A stretch of DNA of 64,000 nucleotides from contig JAPOVQ010000006.1 in the NCBI GenBank assembly GCA_026708035.1, forward strand, positions 59,554 through 123,553. The letters are read 5' to 3'. Positions 38,129 through 46,602 of this stretch are shown in pieces. Numbering within the stretch: position 1 is the stretch's first letter; each line of letters starts with the position of its first letter. The notes beneath the pieces were generated by a model, which searched no databases, was not told the DNA's origin, and worked only from the letters and a program-made list of their open reading frames with translations. Origin of the DNA: Chloroflexota bacterium (GTDB lineage Bacteria; Chloroflexota; UBA11872). A program made the translations under genes and the position numbers.

Positions 38129-39675
38129 GCGCGCCGCGCGCTCTGCTGGCCGTCGCCGACAAGCGCGGCATCGACCGCCTGGGCGCGGGCCTGCACGCCC
38201 TGGGCTGGGAAATCGTGGCCTCGTCGGGCACCGCCCAGGCGCTGCGGGACGCCGGCGTTTCGGTGCGGTCGATCGACGAGGTGACCGGTTGGCCCGAGAT
38301 GTTCGACGGCCGGGTGAAGACGCTGCACCCGGCGATTCACGCCGGCCTGCTGGCGCGACGCGACCTTGAATCGGACCAAGACCAGCTAGTCGAGCATGGG
38401 TTGGCGCCGATCGACCTCGTGGCCGTGAACCTGTATCCGTTCGCGGCGACCCTGGCCCGAACCGACGATCACGCGGAGCTGGTCGAGAACATCGACATCG
38501 GCGGTCCGGCCATGATTCGGGCCGCCGCCAAGAACCACGCCGGCGTCTGGACCGTCACCGATCCAGACGACTACGACCGCGTCCTGGCCGCCATCGAGGC
38601 CGGTGGGGAGGGCGCGGATCTGCGGCGCGAGCTGGCGGCCAAGGCCTTCGCGCTCACGGCCTTCTATGACGCGCACGTGGCCGGATACTTCCAGGCGGAG
38701 GCCGGGGACGACTTTCCACGCCGGCTGACGGTGCCGCTGCAGAGAGTGCAGGACCTCCGCTACGGCGAGAACCCCCACCAGCGCGGCGCGTTCTACGCGG
38801 CTGGCGATCCGGAGCTCGGCCACGGCGCGCTCGCGGGCATCGAGCAGCTGCACGGCATGGAGTTGTCTTACGTCAACATTCTCGACCTACAGGCCGCCTG
38901 GGCCGCCGCGAACGACCACGACCGGCCGGCCGTCGCCATCGTCAAGCACACCAATCCGTGCGGCCTTGCGGTGCGGAACTCACTGCAAGAGGCGTATGTG
39001 AGCGCGCACGCCGGCGATCCGCTGTCCGCATTCGGCGGCATTGTGGGATTCAACCGCGAGGTCGACATCGAGACCGTCGCGGCGATGAAGGGCCACTTCT
39101 ATCACGTGGTCGTGGCGCCCGGGTACGCCGACGACGCGCTGCGACGGCTGCGCCGGCGCAAGAGCCTGCGCATCATCTGCTGGTCCGATCCGCCGGACAG
39201 GCGCCCGCTGCGGTTCGAGTCGGCCCACGTGTGGGGCCTCGACCGCGGCTATCTGGTGCAGGACCCCGACCGAAGCCCCGGGGAAAACCTCGAAATGCGG
39301 TCGGTGTCGGCCGTGCCAGCAACGGATGCGGATCTGGCGGAGTTGCGATTCGGGATGCGGGTGATTCGGCACGTGAAGTCCAACGCCGTGGTGCTCGTCA
39401 ATGACGGCATGCTCGTCGGAGTGGGCGTCGGCCAGATGAACCGCGTCGACGCGGTGCGCCACGCCATCGCCCACGCAGGAGCCATGGCCGCGGGGAGCTA
39501 TCTGGTGTCCGATGCCTACTTTCCCAAGACGGACGGCCCGGAGGAGGCGCTGGCAGCCGGCGTGCGGGCCATCGCGGCTCCCTCCGGCTCGGTCGAGGAC
39601 GACGCGGTGGTGACCGCCGTCGATGCTCACGAGGGCGTGCTGGTGTTCGTGGGCGAACGCCACTTCAAACATTGA
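38125..39675 (+). CDS. purH: Bifunctional AICAR formyltransferase / IMP cyclohydrolase
   Basis: 516 residues. Steps 9 and 10. The IMP cyclohydrolase domain (about 1-190) has EIVASSGTAQALRDAG and MFDGRVKTLHPAIHAGLLA. The formyltransferase domain has LRYGENPHQRGAFY, AIVKHTNPCGLAV with a catalytic His, and SAFGGIVGFNREVD. The final RHFKH is family-typical. TGA overlaps the TTG start of glgA. Confidence 0.95.
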   Translation: MSAPRALLAVADKRGIDRLGAGLHALGWEIVASSGTAQALRDAGVSVRSIDEVTGWPEMFDGRVKTLHPAIHAGLLARRDLESDQDQLVEHGLAPIDLVAVNLYPFAATLARTDDHAELVENIDIGGPAMIRAAAKNHAGVWTVTDPDDYDRVLAAIEAGGEGADLRRELAAKAFALTAFYDAHVAGYFQAEAGDDFPRRLTVPLQRVQDLRYGENPHQRGAFYAAGDPELGHGALAGIEQLHGMELSYVNILDLQAAWAAANDHDRPAVAIVKHTNPCGLAVRNSLQEAYVSAHAGDPLSAFGGIVGFNREVDIETVAAMKGHFYHVVVAPGYADDALRRLRRRKSLRIICWSDPPDRRPLRFESAHVWGLDRGYLVQDPDRSPGENLEMRSVSAVPATDADLAELRFGMRVIRHVKSNAVVLVNDGMLVGVGVGQMNRVDAVRHAIAHAGAMAAGSYLVSDAYFPKTDGPEEALAAGVRAIAAPSGSVEDDAVVTAVDAHEGVLVFVGERHFKH

Positions 39676-41156
39676 ATTCAGCCGACGCGCGCCCGCTGCG
39701 GGTGCTGATGCTCGCCGCCGAGTGCACGCCCTACGCCTGGACCGGCGGCTTGGGCGACGTGGTCGGGTCGCTGCCAACCGCGCTGCGCAACCTTGGCGCC
39801 GACGTGCGGGTTGCGCTGCCGCACTACGGAGCGATCGATCCCGCAGTGCATCCGATCACGTCGAACGGCGCCGCGTTGAGGGTGTCCATGAATGGGGCCG
39901 TCGAGCAGGGCAAGGTCGGGCAGGTGGAGCGGAGCCCGTTCCCGCTATACCTGATCGGCAGCGACGACTACTTCGCAGGCCGGCCCGACCTGTACGGCTA
40001 CCCAGACGACGGCCATCGGTTCGTGTTCTTCTCGCGCGGTGCGCTGGAGGCCACGCGGACGCTGGGATGGCGACCGGACGTTGTCCACTGCCACGACTGG
40101 CATTCCGGCCTGGTTCCCAACTGGATTCACGCCGCGAGGTCCAATCGGGCGCACGCCAACGGCCCGGCGACCGTGCTGACGATTCACAACCTGGCCTACC
40201 AGGGGCATTTCGGCGAAGAGCTGTTGCACGCCGCGGGGCTTGCGGACGGGGAATCTCCGGAACACACGACAGGTCCCGAGCCTTCGCCGCGGGTGAATTT
40301 CCTCGCGCGCGGCATTCGCTTTGCCGACGCCGTCAACACCGTCAGCGCCACCTATGCCCGGGAAATCTTGACGCCGGCCTACGGCGAGCGACTGGACGCG
40401 CTGCTCCGTGAGCGGCAGGACGGCATCGCGGGCATCGTCAACGGCATCGACACGGTTACTTTCGACCCCGCAACCGACCCGCACCTGGCGGGCAACTTCA
40501 GCTTGCGAGACATGACGCCTCGTGCTCGAAACAAGGCCGCGCTGCAGCGCGAGCTCGGGCTGCCGGTTGAAGCCGACACGCCCCTGCTGGGCATGGTGTC
40601 GCGACTGGCCGACCACAAGGGGCTGGATTTGCTGGCGCCGGTGTTGCCCCACATCGTCGAGCGCGGGGCGCAACTCGCGGTGCTGGGCACCGGCGACCCG
40701 CGCCACCACGAGCTGCTGTCCCAGGCCGCCAGCCAGCACCCCGATCACGTCGCGGTCGCTCTCCGCTTCGACCCGCCGCTGGCGCAGCGGATCTACGGCG
40801 GGACGGACATGTTCCTCATGCCGTCGCGCCACGAGCCGTGCGGCCTGGGCCAGCTCATCGCCATGCGCTACGGCAACGTGCCGGTCGTGCGCGCCACGGG
40901 CGGGCTCGCCGACACGGTGCCGGATTTTGACGCGCGAACCAAGCACGGCACCGGGTTCGTGTTTCATCGCTACGACCCCATCGACTTCTTTGGGGCCATC
41001 GCGCGCGGGCTGGAGACCTACCGTTACCCGGACGCCTGGCGCGCGCTCATGCGCCAGGGCATGGCCCACGACGCCTCCTGGGACGCCGCCGCGCGCAGCT
41101 ATCTCGATCTCTACAGCCGCGCGCTCGACAGCCGACGGCCCGCCGGACTCGCCTAA
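39672..41156 (+). CDS. glgA: Glycogen synthase (ADP-glucose type, GT5)
   Basis: 494 residues from TTG 39672 (TTGA overlap with purH). Extends alpha-1,4-glucan from ADP-glucose. GT-B blocks: LMLAAECTPYAWTGGLGDVV, VHCHDWHSGLVP, VNGIDTVTFDPATD, GMVSRLADHKGLDLL and SRHEPCGLGQLIAMRYG with TGGLADTV. The usual KTGGL lysine that contacts ADP-glucose phosphate is Trp23 here. Its stop overlaps that of the convergent tsaD gene. Confidence 0.9.
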   Translation: MNSADARPLRVLMLAAECTPYAWTGGLGDVVGSLPTALRNLGADVRVALPHYGAIDPAVHPITSNGAALRVSMNGAVEQGKVGQVERSPFPLYLIGSDDYFAGRPDLYGYPDDGHRFVFFSRGALEATRTLGWRPDVVHCHDWHSGLVPNWIHAARSNRAHANGPATVLTIHNLAYQGHFGEELLHAAGLADGESPEHTTGPEPSPRVNFLARGIRFADAVNTVSATYAREILTPAYGERLDALLRERQDGIAGIVNGIDTVTFDPATDPHLAGNFSLRDMTPRARNKAALQRELGLPVEADTPLLGMVSRLADHKGLDLLAPVLPHIVERGAQLAVLGTGDPRHHELLSQAASQHPDHVAVALRFDPPLAQRIYGGTDMFLMPSRHEPCGLGQLIAMRYGNVPVVRATGGLADTVPDFDARTKHGTGFVFHRYDPIDFFGAIARGLETYRYPDAWRALMRQGMAHDASWDAAARSYLDLYSRALDSRRPAGLA

Positions 41157-42214
41157 GCCAGCGTCAATCCAGGTTCGGGTTCGAGGGGATTGGTCGCCAC
41201 CTCGCCGCGCTCCAGTCGCCAGGTCCCGGCGACCGCGATCATGCTGGCGTTGTCCACGCAGTGCTTGAGCGCGGGCACGTGCACGGGAACCGGCGAAGCC
41301 GCGTCCAGCGCCGCGCGCAGCCTCGCATTCGCCGCCACGCCGCCGGTGAGCGTGATCGTGGCGGCGCGCATCTGTTTGGCCGCGCGCACGGTCTTGGCCA
41401 CGAGAACGTCAACCACGGAAACCTCGAACGCATGGGCCACATCCGCCACGAAGTCGGCATCGTCGATGCCGGCCGCGCCGTTGTCCGCCGCACCAATCCG
41501 CGCCGCCTCGACCGGACCCAGCTCGTCGTGGACCAGCCGCCGCACCGCGGTCTTGAGCCCGCTAAAGCTGAAGTCGCTGGTGCCCGGGAGCCAGGCTCGC
41601 GGCAGCTCGAAGGGGGATCCGTCGCGCCCTTCCGCCGCCCGCTGGATGGCCGGCCCGCCCGGATATGCCAAGCCAAGCATCCGCGCCACCTTGTCGAAGG
41701 CCTCCCCGGCGGCGTCGTCGCGCGTGCGGCCGATGACCCGGTATTCGCCGAGCGCGGCGCCATAGACAAGCTCGGTGTGACCGCCGGACACGATTAGCGC
41801 CATCAGCGGAAACTCCGGCGGATCGCCGTTGTTGAGCCACGGCGAGGCGAAGTGGCCTTCCAGGTGGTTCACCGGAATGAGCGGGCAGTCCACGGCCGCC
41901 GCCAGACCCTGCGCGAAGCCCAGACCCACCAGCAACGAGCCGGGGAGTCCGGGGCCCTGCGTGACGGCCAGCGCATCGATCTCGGCAGACTCGACTCCCG
42001 CGTCCGCCAGGCACGCGTTCCACACGGCGTCGATGGCCTCGACGTGGATGCGAGCGGCGGCTTCCGGCACGATGCCGCCCATCGCGGCGTGCGGCTCGAT
42101 TTGGGTCTGGCTCTTCAGCGCCAACTCCTCACGTCCCGCCCGGACCACCGCCACGGAAGTGTCGTCGCAGGACGTCTCGATGGCCGCGACCAGCGGCCGG
42201 TCCGCGACCGTCAT
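41153..42214 (-). CDS. tsaD: tRNA N6-threonylcarbamoyladenosine synthase catalytic subunit TsaD
   Basis: 353 residues. Transfers threonylcarbamoyl from its adenylate to A37 of ANN-decoding tRNAs. ASKHA-fold markers: VAAIETSCDDTSVAVV, GGIVPEAAARIHVEAID with a metal-binding His, VTQGPGLPGSLLVGL, NHLEGHFASPWL, LIVSGGHTELVYG and TLTGGVAANARLRAAL. Last gene of tsaE-tsaB-rimI-tsaD; its start overlaps rimI by four bases. Confidence 0.95.
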   Translation of the reverse strand: MTVADRPLVAAIETSCDDTSVAVVRAGREELALKSQTQIEPHAAMGGIVPEAAARIHVEAIDAVWNACLADAGVESAEIDALAVTQGPGLPGSLLVGLGFAQGLAAAVDCPLIPVNHLEGHFASPWLNNGDPPEFPLMALIVSGGHTELVYGAALGEYRVIGRTRDDAAGEAFDKVARMLGLAYPGGPAIQRAAEGRDGSPFELPRAWLPGTSDFSFSGLKTAVRRLVHDELGPVEAARIGAADNGAAGIDDADFVADVAHAFEVSVVDVLVAKTVRAAKQMRAATITLTGGVAANARLRAALDAASPVPVHVPALKHCVDNASMIAVAGTWRLERGEVATNPLEPEPGLTLA

Positions 42215-42834
42215 AAGCGTGCGGCCCAGCTGAGGCGCTCGGCCAGATCGCGCTCATTGCGCGTGAGGCGCGCATGGAAGTCCGGCCCGTGGATGGGTTC
42301 GCTCCACATGATCAGCGCATCCTCCCGATCGTCGCTGTAGTAGCGCGGGCGCACGCCATGGTCTACGAAGCCGTACTTGCGATAGAGATTCTGCGCCGCC
42401 CGGTTGCTCATGCGCACCTCGAGCGTGATGCGCGTGGCGCCGCGCAGCCGGCTGAGCTTGGCCATCTCGATGATCAGCGCTTCGGCGAACCCGCGCCGGC
42501 GGTAGTCGGGATCGACCGCAATGGTCGTGATATGCGACTCGTCGATCATGAGCCACATCCCACCGAACGCGACGATGTCGGTGCCCGGCGCCGGGGCGCG
42601 CGGCCACAGGTTGAACGGAAACCGTCGCGGAGGGGGCTGCGGCGGCGGCTCCACGCCGGGGCGGCGCGCCACGAAATACCACGCCCGCTGGTTATCCATG
42701 ATCTCCCGTCGATACGAGTCGCGCGGCCAGGGCACGGAGAACGAGGCCCTCTCGATGCGTCGCACCTGGGGCAGGTCATCGAGCTGCATCGGCTCGATCA
42801 CGATCTCCGGACCAGCGGCGCGACCGTCAACCAT
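42211..42834 (-). CDS. rimI: Ribosomal-protein-alanine N-acetyltransferase (RimI-like)
   Basis: 207 residues from ATG 42834, which sits within the end of tsaB. GNAT features: RRIERASFSVPWPRDSYRRE at the N-terminus, acetyl-CoA loop VDPDYRRRGFAEALI, and the RimI-like ITLEVRMSNRAAQNLYRKYGF. Between them (about residues 53-75) is an unusual proline-rich insert, PPPQPPPRRFPFNLWPRAPA, making it longer than the roughly 150 of RimI. Placement between tsaB and tsaD is the classic arrangement. Confidence 0.87.
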   Translation of the reverse strand: MVDGRAAGPEIVIEPMQLDDLPQVRRIERASFSVPWPRDSYRREIMDNQRAWYFVARRPGVEPPPQPPPRRFPFNLWPRAPAPGTDIVAFGGMWLMIDESHITTIAVDPDYRRRGFAEALIIEMAKLSRLRGATRITLEVRMSNRAAQNLYRKYGFVDHGVRPRYYSDDREDALIMWSEPIHGPDFHARLTRNERDLAERLSWAARL

Positions 42835-43453
42835 GGCCGGCAGCGGGGGCGTAGATTGGCCGGGCCACTTCCACGCCAACCATCGACGGATCGCGCTCGC
42901 CCGCCAGGTGGCCGACGGCTTGCGCGACCTCAACGGGCTGAATGCGTCGCAGCCGCAGTCCGGAAGCGAGGATTCCCTCCGCCGAGTCGTCGTCGACGTC
43001 ACCGGCCACGGTCACGCCCGATCCAAGCTGCGCCGCGAGCTCGGGCGGGCCGATGGCGGGGCCAAGCGGCGCGCCCCGCCCAGCGGTCCAGCAGTAGAGG
43101 CGGCCACGGCCGGCGGGGATGACGATCGGCCCGGCGTGGCCGCCGGCGGCGCGAGTCACCGCCGCCGCGGATCGCACACCAACGAAGGGCACGCCCAGGC
43201 CGGTCGCCAGGCCCTTCGCGAAGGCCACGCCGGCGCGCAGTCGCGCATAACGTCCCGGCCCCATGGCCGCGGCAACCGTGCTCAGGCGCCCATGCAATTC
43301 CTGCACGGACAGATTCTGGCCCGAGTGCACGGCCCGCAGGCCGCTGATGAGCGGCGTCAGCGCGGTGTCGCCCTGCCACGACGCCAGCACATCGTCACCG
43401 TGCAGCAGCGCCATGGCGGGCGCGGAGCCTGTGGTGTCCATCGCGAGTACCAT
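42827..43453 (-). CDS. tsaB: tRNA threonylcarbamoyladenosine biosynthesis protein TsaB
   Basis: 208 residues. Non-catalytic ASKHA partner of TsaD. Markers: VLAMDTTGSAPAMALLHGD, VAAAMGPGRYARLRAGVAFAKGLATG (family form GPGSFTGLRIG, so Ser-Phe-Thr is Arg-Tyr-Ala here) and a weak C-terminus. Its start lies two bases after the tsaE stop. Confidence 0.87.
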   Translation of the reverse strand: MVLAMDTTGSAPAMALLHGDDVLASWQGDTALTPLISGLRAVHSGQNLSVQELHGRLSTVAAAMGPGRYARLRAGVAFAKGLATGLGVPFVGVRSAAAVTRAAGGHAGPIVIPAGRGRLYCWTAGRGAPLGPAIGPPELAAQLGSGVTVAGDVDDDSAEGILASGLRLRRIQPVEVAQAVGHLAGERDPSMVGVEVARPIYAPAAGHG

Positions 43454-43455
43454 CG

Positions 43456-43962
43456 TCAGCGCGCCGCCATCCGTGCTCCCACGCCCGCGAGGAGTTCCCG
43501 ACTGCGAGGTCCGCCGGCTGAGAGCGTCAACGTGCGCCGGTTCGTCGACTCCGCCTGGATCGCCACGAGCAAGCAGTCGGCGGGCATTCGATCACCGGCT
43601 CGTTCGGACCACTCGACAGCCGTGACCGCCGGTTCGTCGAGCAAGTCCTCCCAGTCGATGGAATCCAGGTCGAGCGCGCCCGCCAGGCGGTAGAGATCAA
43701 CATGCTGCAGCCGCAATCGGCCCGACCCATAGACCGACACGAGCACATAGGTCGGCGACGTCACGCCCTCCACGACGCCAAGCCCCTGGGCAATGCCCTG
43801 GGCGACCACGGTTTTGCCCGCACCCAGCTCGCCCTGAAGCGCGACGAGGTCTCCCGGCCGCGCAGACCGACCAATGGCGGCGCCAACGGCCCGCGTAGCG
43901 TCAGGCCCGTCGGACACGAATTGGGTTTGGGCATCCGTACGGATGGTCAATGCACCCTCCAC
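43456..43962 (-). CDS. tsaE: tRNA threonylcarbamoyladenosine biosynthesis ATPase TsaE
   Basis: 168 residues from GTG 43962. P-loop GELGAGKT at residues 44-51, then SPTYVLVSVYG and LQHVDLYRLAGALDLDSIDWED, the standard TsaE blocks, ending with VEWSERAGDRMP. It powers turnover of the TsaBD complex. First gene of the operon; it starts inside the region just upstream of the divergent glycosyltransferase gene, so their promoters overlap. Confidence 0.92.
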   Translation of the reverse strand: MEGALTIRTDAQTQFVSDGPDATRAVGAAIGRSARPGDLVALQGELGAGKTVVAQGIAQGLGVVEGVTSPTYVLVSVYGSGRLRLQHVDLYRLAGALDLDSIDWEDLLDEPAVTAVEWSERAGDRMPADCLLVAIQAESTNRRTLTLSAGGPRSRELLAGVGARMAAR

Positions 43963-43976
43963 GAAAGACGACGGCG

Positions 43977-45179
43977 ATGAGCCTTCGCGTCGCCATGATC
44001 GCGCCGACGGGATTCTTCGCGGACTACGGGTGTCACGTGCGGATCCTGGAGGAAGCCCGTGCGCTGCAAGCGCTGGGCCACACCGTCACAATTTTTACCT
44101 ATCCGACCGGCGCCACGCCGGACGGGCTACGCGTGGTGCGACTTCCGGCGTTTCGCCGTCAGTCGGGCGCGCACGTCGGCTCGCACCGGCGCAAGCTGCT
44201 CCTAGACCCACTGCTGGCTGGATTGGTGCTCGCTCGCGGCCTGCGCCAACCCATTGACGTGGTGCACGGCCACCTGCACGAAGGCGCGGCGATTGGCTGG
44301 CCGCTCGCGCGCGCTCGTCGGGTGCCGCTGATCCTGGACTACCAGGGAAGCCTGACCAGCGAGATGGTGGACCATCGATTCCTCTCGCCGGACGGTCCCG
44401 GACTGCAGATCTTCAGCCTGATCGAGCGTGTGACCGAGGCTGCGGCCGACCGCGTCGTCACGAGTTCGGCGTTTGCCCGGGACCAGCTTGCCGGGCGCAA
44501 GTCGTGGTCGGCGGGACGGATTCTCAGCGTTCCGGACGGCGTCGACGTGGCGCGGTTTCGCCCGCGAGCGCCCGAAGATGCTGCCGACCTCTCCACGATG
44601 CGCCGGCAGCTCGGCATTCCGCCGAGTCGGCTGGTGGTCGGCTACCTGGGCCTGCTCGCGGAATACCAGGGGACCGGCGACCTCATTCGGGCCGCGCGCC
44701 TGGTGGTGGACGCCGAGCCCGGAACGCACTTCCTGATAATGGGCTACCCCAACGCCGCGGAATACGAGCAGGCGGCCAGACAGGCCGGGCTCGCGGAGCA
44801 CGTCACGTTCACGGGCCGAGTCCCCTATGCCCAAGCCCCGGCGCACCTGCGGCTCTGCGACCTCGCGGTGGCGCCCAAGCGGTCGGAAACGGAGGGCAAC
44901 GGCAAGGTGCTGAACTACATGGCCACCGGCCTGCCGACCGTGGCCTACGCACGTGGAGTAGCCGCCGAGTTCCTGGGGCCGGAGGCCCGGCTGGCCGAGC
45001 GGGGGTCGGTGCCGGCGCTCGCCGTCGAGATCCTGGGCCTCGTGCGAGACGCCGACACGCGCCGAACTTACGGCGAGAATCTGCGAGCGCGCGCCGAGCA
45101 GGAGTTCTCCTGGCGGCGACAAGTGGGCAAGATTCTCGACGTCTATGCGTCGGTTGGCGCGGAAGCGCGGCACGACTGA
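43977..45179 (+). CDS. Family 4 glycosyltransferase
   Basis: 400 residues from ATG 43977 (MSLRVAMIAPTGFF); a GTG/ATG further upstream would overlap tsaE. GT-B fold: N-terminal acceptor half with VVHGHLHEGAAIG, then VGYLGLLAEYQGTGDLIRAA and the donor-site block SETEGNGKVLNYMATGLP. This block belongs to a GT4 variant where the second Glu of the usual E-x7-E is replaced. Donor and acceptor unknown. It precedes mraY and murF, so a cell-wall or lipid-linked sugar role is plausible. Confidence 0.85.
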   Translation: MSLRVAMIAPTGFFADYGCHVRILEEARALQALGHTVTIFTYPTGATPDGLRVVRLPAFRRQSGAHVGSHRRKLLLDPLLAGLVLARGLRQPIDVVHGHLHEGAAIGWPLARARRVPLILDYQGSLTSEMVDHRFLSPDGPGLQIFSLIERVTEAAADRVVTSSAFARDQLAGRKSWSAGRILSVPDGVDVARFRPRAPEDAADLSTMRRQLGIPPSRLVVGYLGLLAEYQGTGDLIRAARLVVDAEPGTHFLIMGYPNAAEYEQAARQAGLAEHVTFTGRVPYAQAPAHLRLCDLAVAPKRSETEGNGKVLNYMATGLPTVAYARGVAAEFLGPEARLAERGSVPALAVEILGLVRDADTRRTYGENLRARAEQEFSWRRQVGKILDVYASVGAEARHD

Positions 45180-45212
45180 TTGCTACCGTAACCCTGACGC
45201 CCGCCACACGTC

Positions 45213-45218
45213 GGAGGG
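45213..45218 (+). promoter_or_regulatory. Shine-Dalgarno-like site pointing to a non-standard mraY start
   Basis: GGAGGG ends four bases before an in-frame ATA (45223). The nearest regular starts are TTG 45235, which is too far from this site, and ATG 45145, which lies within the upstream gene. Either the site is chance or ATA initiation is used; unresolved. Confidence 0.3.
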
Positions 45219-45234
45219 TCGCATAGAGCCTGGG

Positions 45235-46602
45235 TTGGCGATCGGCCTGGCGGCCGGCTTCGCCTTCGTCATTGCCGCGGGGGGCTCTGCGGCGCTTCGA
45301 CGTTGGTTGCCGCACTTTCGTTCGGCCGAGGTCAAGCGGGGGGCGCACCAGATCGCCACGCCGCTCGGCGTGTCCGGCAAGCTGCCGCTCGTGGGCGGCC
45401 TTGCCGCCGCCGTCGCCGCGGTTGTCGCCGCGGCGCTGTTGTCGGCGGGCCCAGCCGCATCCAGCGCCTGGTGGGTGCTGGCCGGCGCGGCCGGGTTCTT
45501 TCTATTCGGGCTCGCCGACGACCTGCGCAAGACGCGCGTCGGACGCGGCGTGCCCGAGGGCGCCTACCTGGTCATCGCGCTCATCCTCAGCGTCGGCGCG
45601 ACGGCGCTCGTGGTTGGCCCCGGCGCCCACGAATCCGGCGCGGCATCGCCCTACGCGCTGGCGCACTGGCTGGGAACGGGCGCGCACGTGCCGCTGAGCG
45701 TCTGGTACCTGGCGCTGATCCTCGGAACGACGCTGGCAACCAGCTTCAGCGACGGCATGGACGGCCTCACGCCCGGCACGGTGGCCATCGCGACGGCCGG
45801 CGCCGCGCTCGCGGCCGGGATTGCCGCCGGTGTCGGTCATGCCGGTTGGCCGCTCGGCGTCGCGGCCATTGCCGCCGGGCTCCTAGTGTGGAATTTGCCT
45901 TCGGAGTGGTCGCCGGCAAATCGCGGCGCCAATCGGCGGGCAAGCATCTACATCGGCGACAGCGGAGCCCTGATGCTCGGTGCGGCCTCGGCAGCCGCGG
46001 CAATCGTGGCCGGCGTCGACTTGCTGTGGCCGCTGATCGCGGCGCCCCTGCTGCTGGAAGGCCTCTCGTCACTGCTGCAAGCCAAGATCCTGGTGCCGCT
46101 GTACCGACGCTGGCGCGATCCCCGGCTGTCGGACGGCTCGCCGGTTCCGCATCAGCGATTCCCACTGCCGCTGTTGGCGTCGCCGCTGCACTACCACTGG
46201 GAGATCGTCGGCCTGAATCGGCAAAAGATCGTGCTGGGATTCTGGGCCGGCACCCTCGCCACCGCAGGCCTGTGCGCCATCGCGGCTGCGATGCTGGAGT
46301 CGGCGTGGGCGGCGCTGGCCATCGCCCTCGCCGCGGCGGTGGGCGCGGCCTTCTGGGGCGTCGCCACGTGGACCCGTCCGGCATTCGTCGCCGCCGACGG
46401 CGACTTCCTGCTGCTCTATCACGGCCGGCCCATCAGCTTCCTTGGATGGCTGTTGGCGCGACGACGACGCGTGGTGGGCGACGCGGATGCGGTACGGGCG
46501 GCTGCAGACGGGGGTCTCCTCGACCGGCCGATGAACGCCCACGTGCTCGACGCGACCCTCGAAGAGTTGCTGGCCGACGACGCGAAACGGCTGGGGACGT
46601 GA
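45235..46602 (+). CDS. mraY: Divergent phospho-N-acetylmuramoyl-pentapeptide-transferase (MraY-like)
   Basis: About 455 residues from TTG 45235 (ATA 45223 or ATG 45145 possible), longer than the roughly 320-360 of MraY. Polytopic membrane enzyme that forms lipid I. Active-site motifs: GLADDLRKTRVG (DDxxK), SFSDGMDGLTPGT (family form TDGLDGL), YIGDSGALMLG (family form MGDTGSL) and the MraY histidine loop SPLHYHWEIVG (family form HHHFE). The catalytic Asp residues are kept but the text is diverged. A hydrophilic tail of about 90 residues follows the last helix. GTGA overlap with the next gene. Confidence 0.8.
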   Translation: MAIGLAAGFAFVIAAGGSAALRRWLPHFRSAEVKRGAHQIATPLGVSGKLPLVGGLAAAVAAVVAAALLSAGPAASSAWWVLAGAAGFFLFGLADDLRKTRVGRGVPEGAYLVIALILSVGATALVVGPGAHESGAASPYALAHWLGTGAHVPLSVWYLALILGTTLATSFSDGMDGLTPGTVAIATAGAALAAGIAAGVGHAGWPLGVAAIAAGLLVWNLPSEWSPANRGANRRASIYIGDSGALMLGAASAAAAIVAGVDLLWPLIAAPLLLEGLSSLLQAKILVPLYRRWRDPRLSDGSPVPHQRFPLPLLASPLHYHWEIVGLNRQKIVLGFWAGTLATAGLCAIAAAMLESAWAALAIALAAAVGAAFWGVATWTRPAFVAADGDFLLLYHGRPISFLGWLLARRRRVVGDADAVRAAADGGLLDRPMNAHVLDATLEELLADDAKRLGT

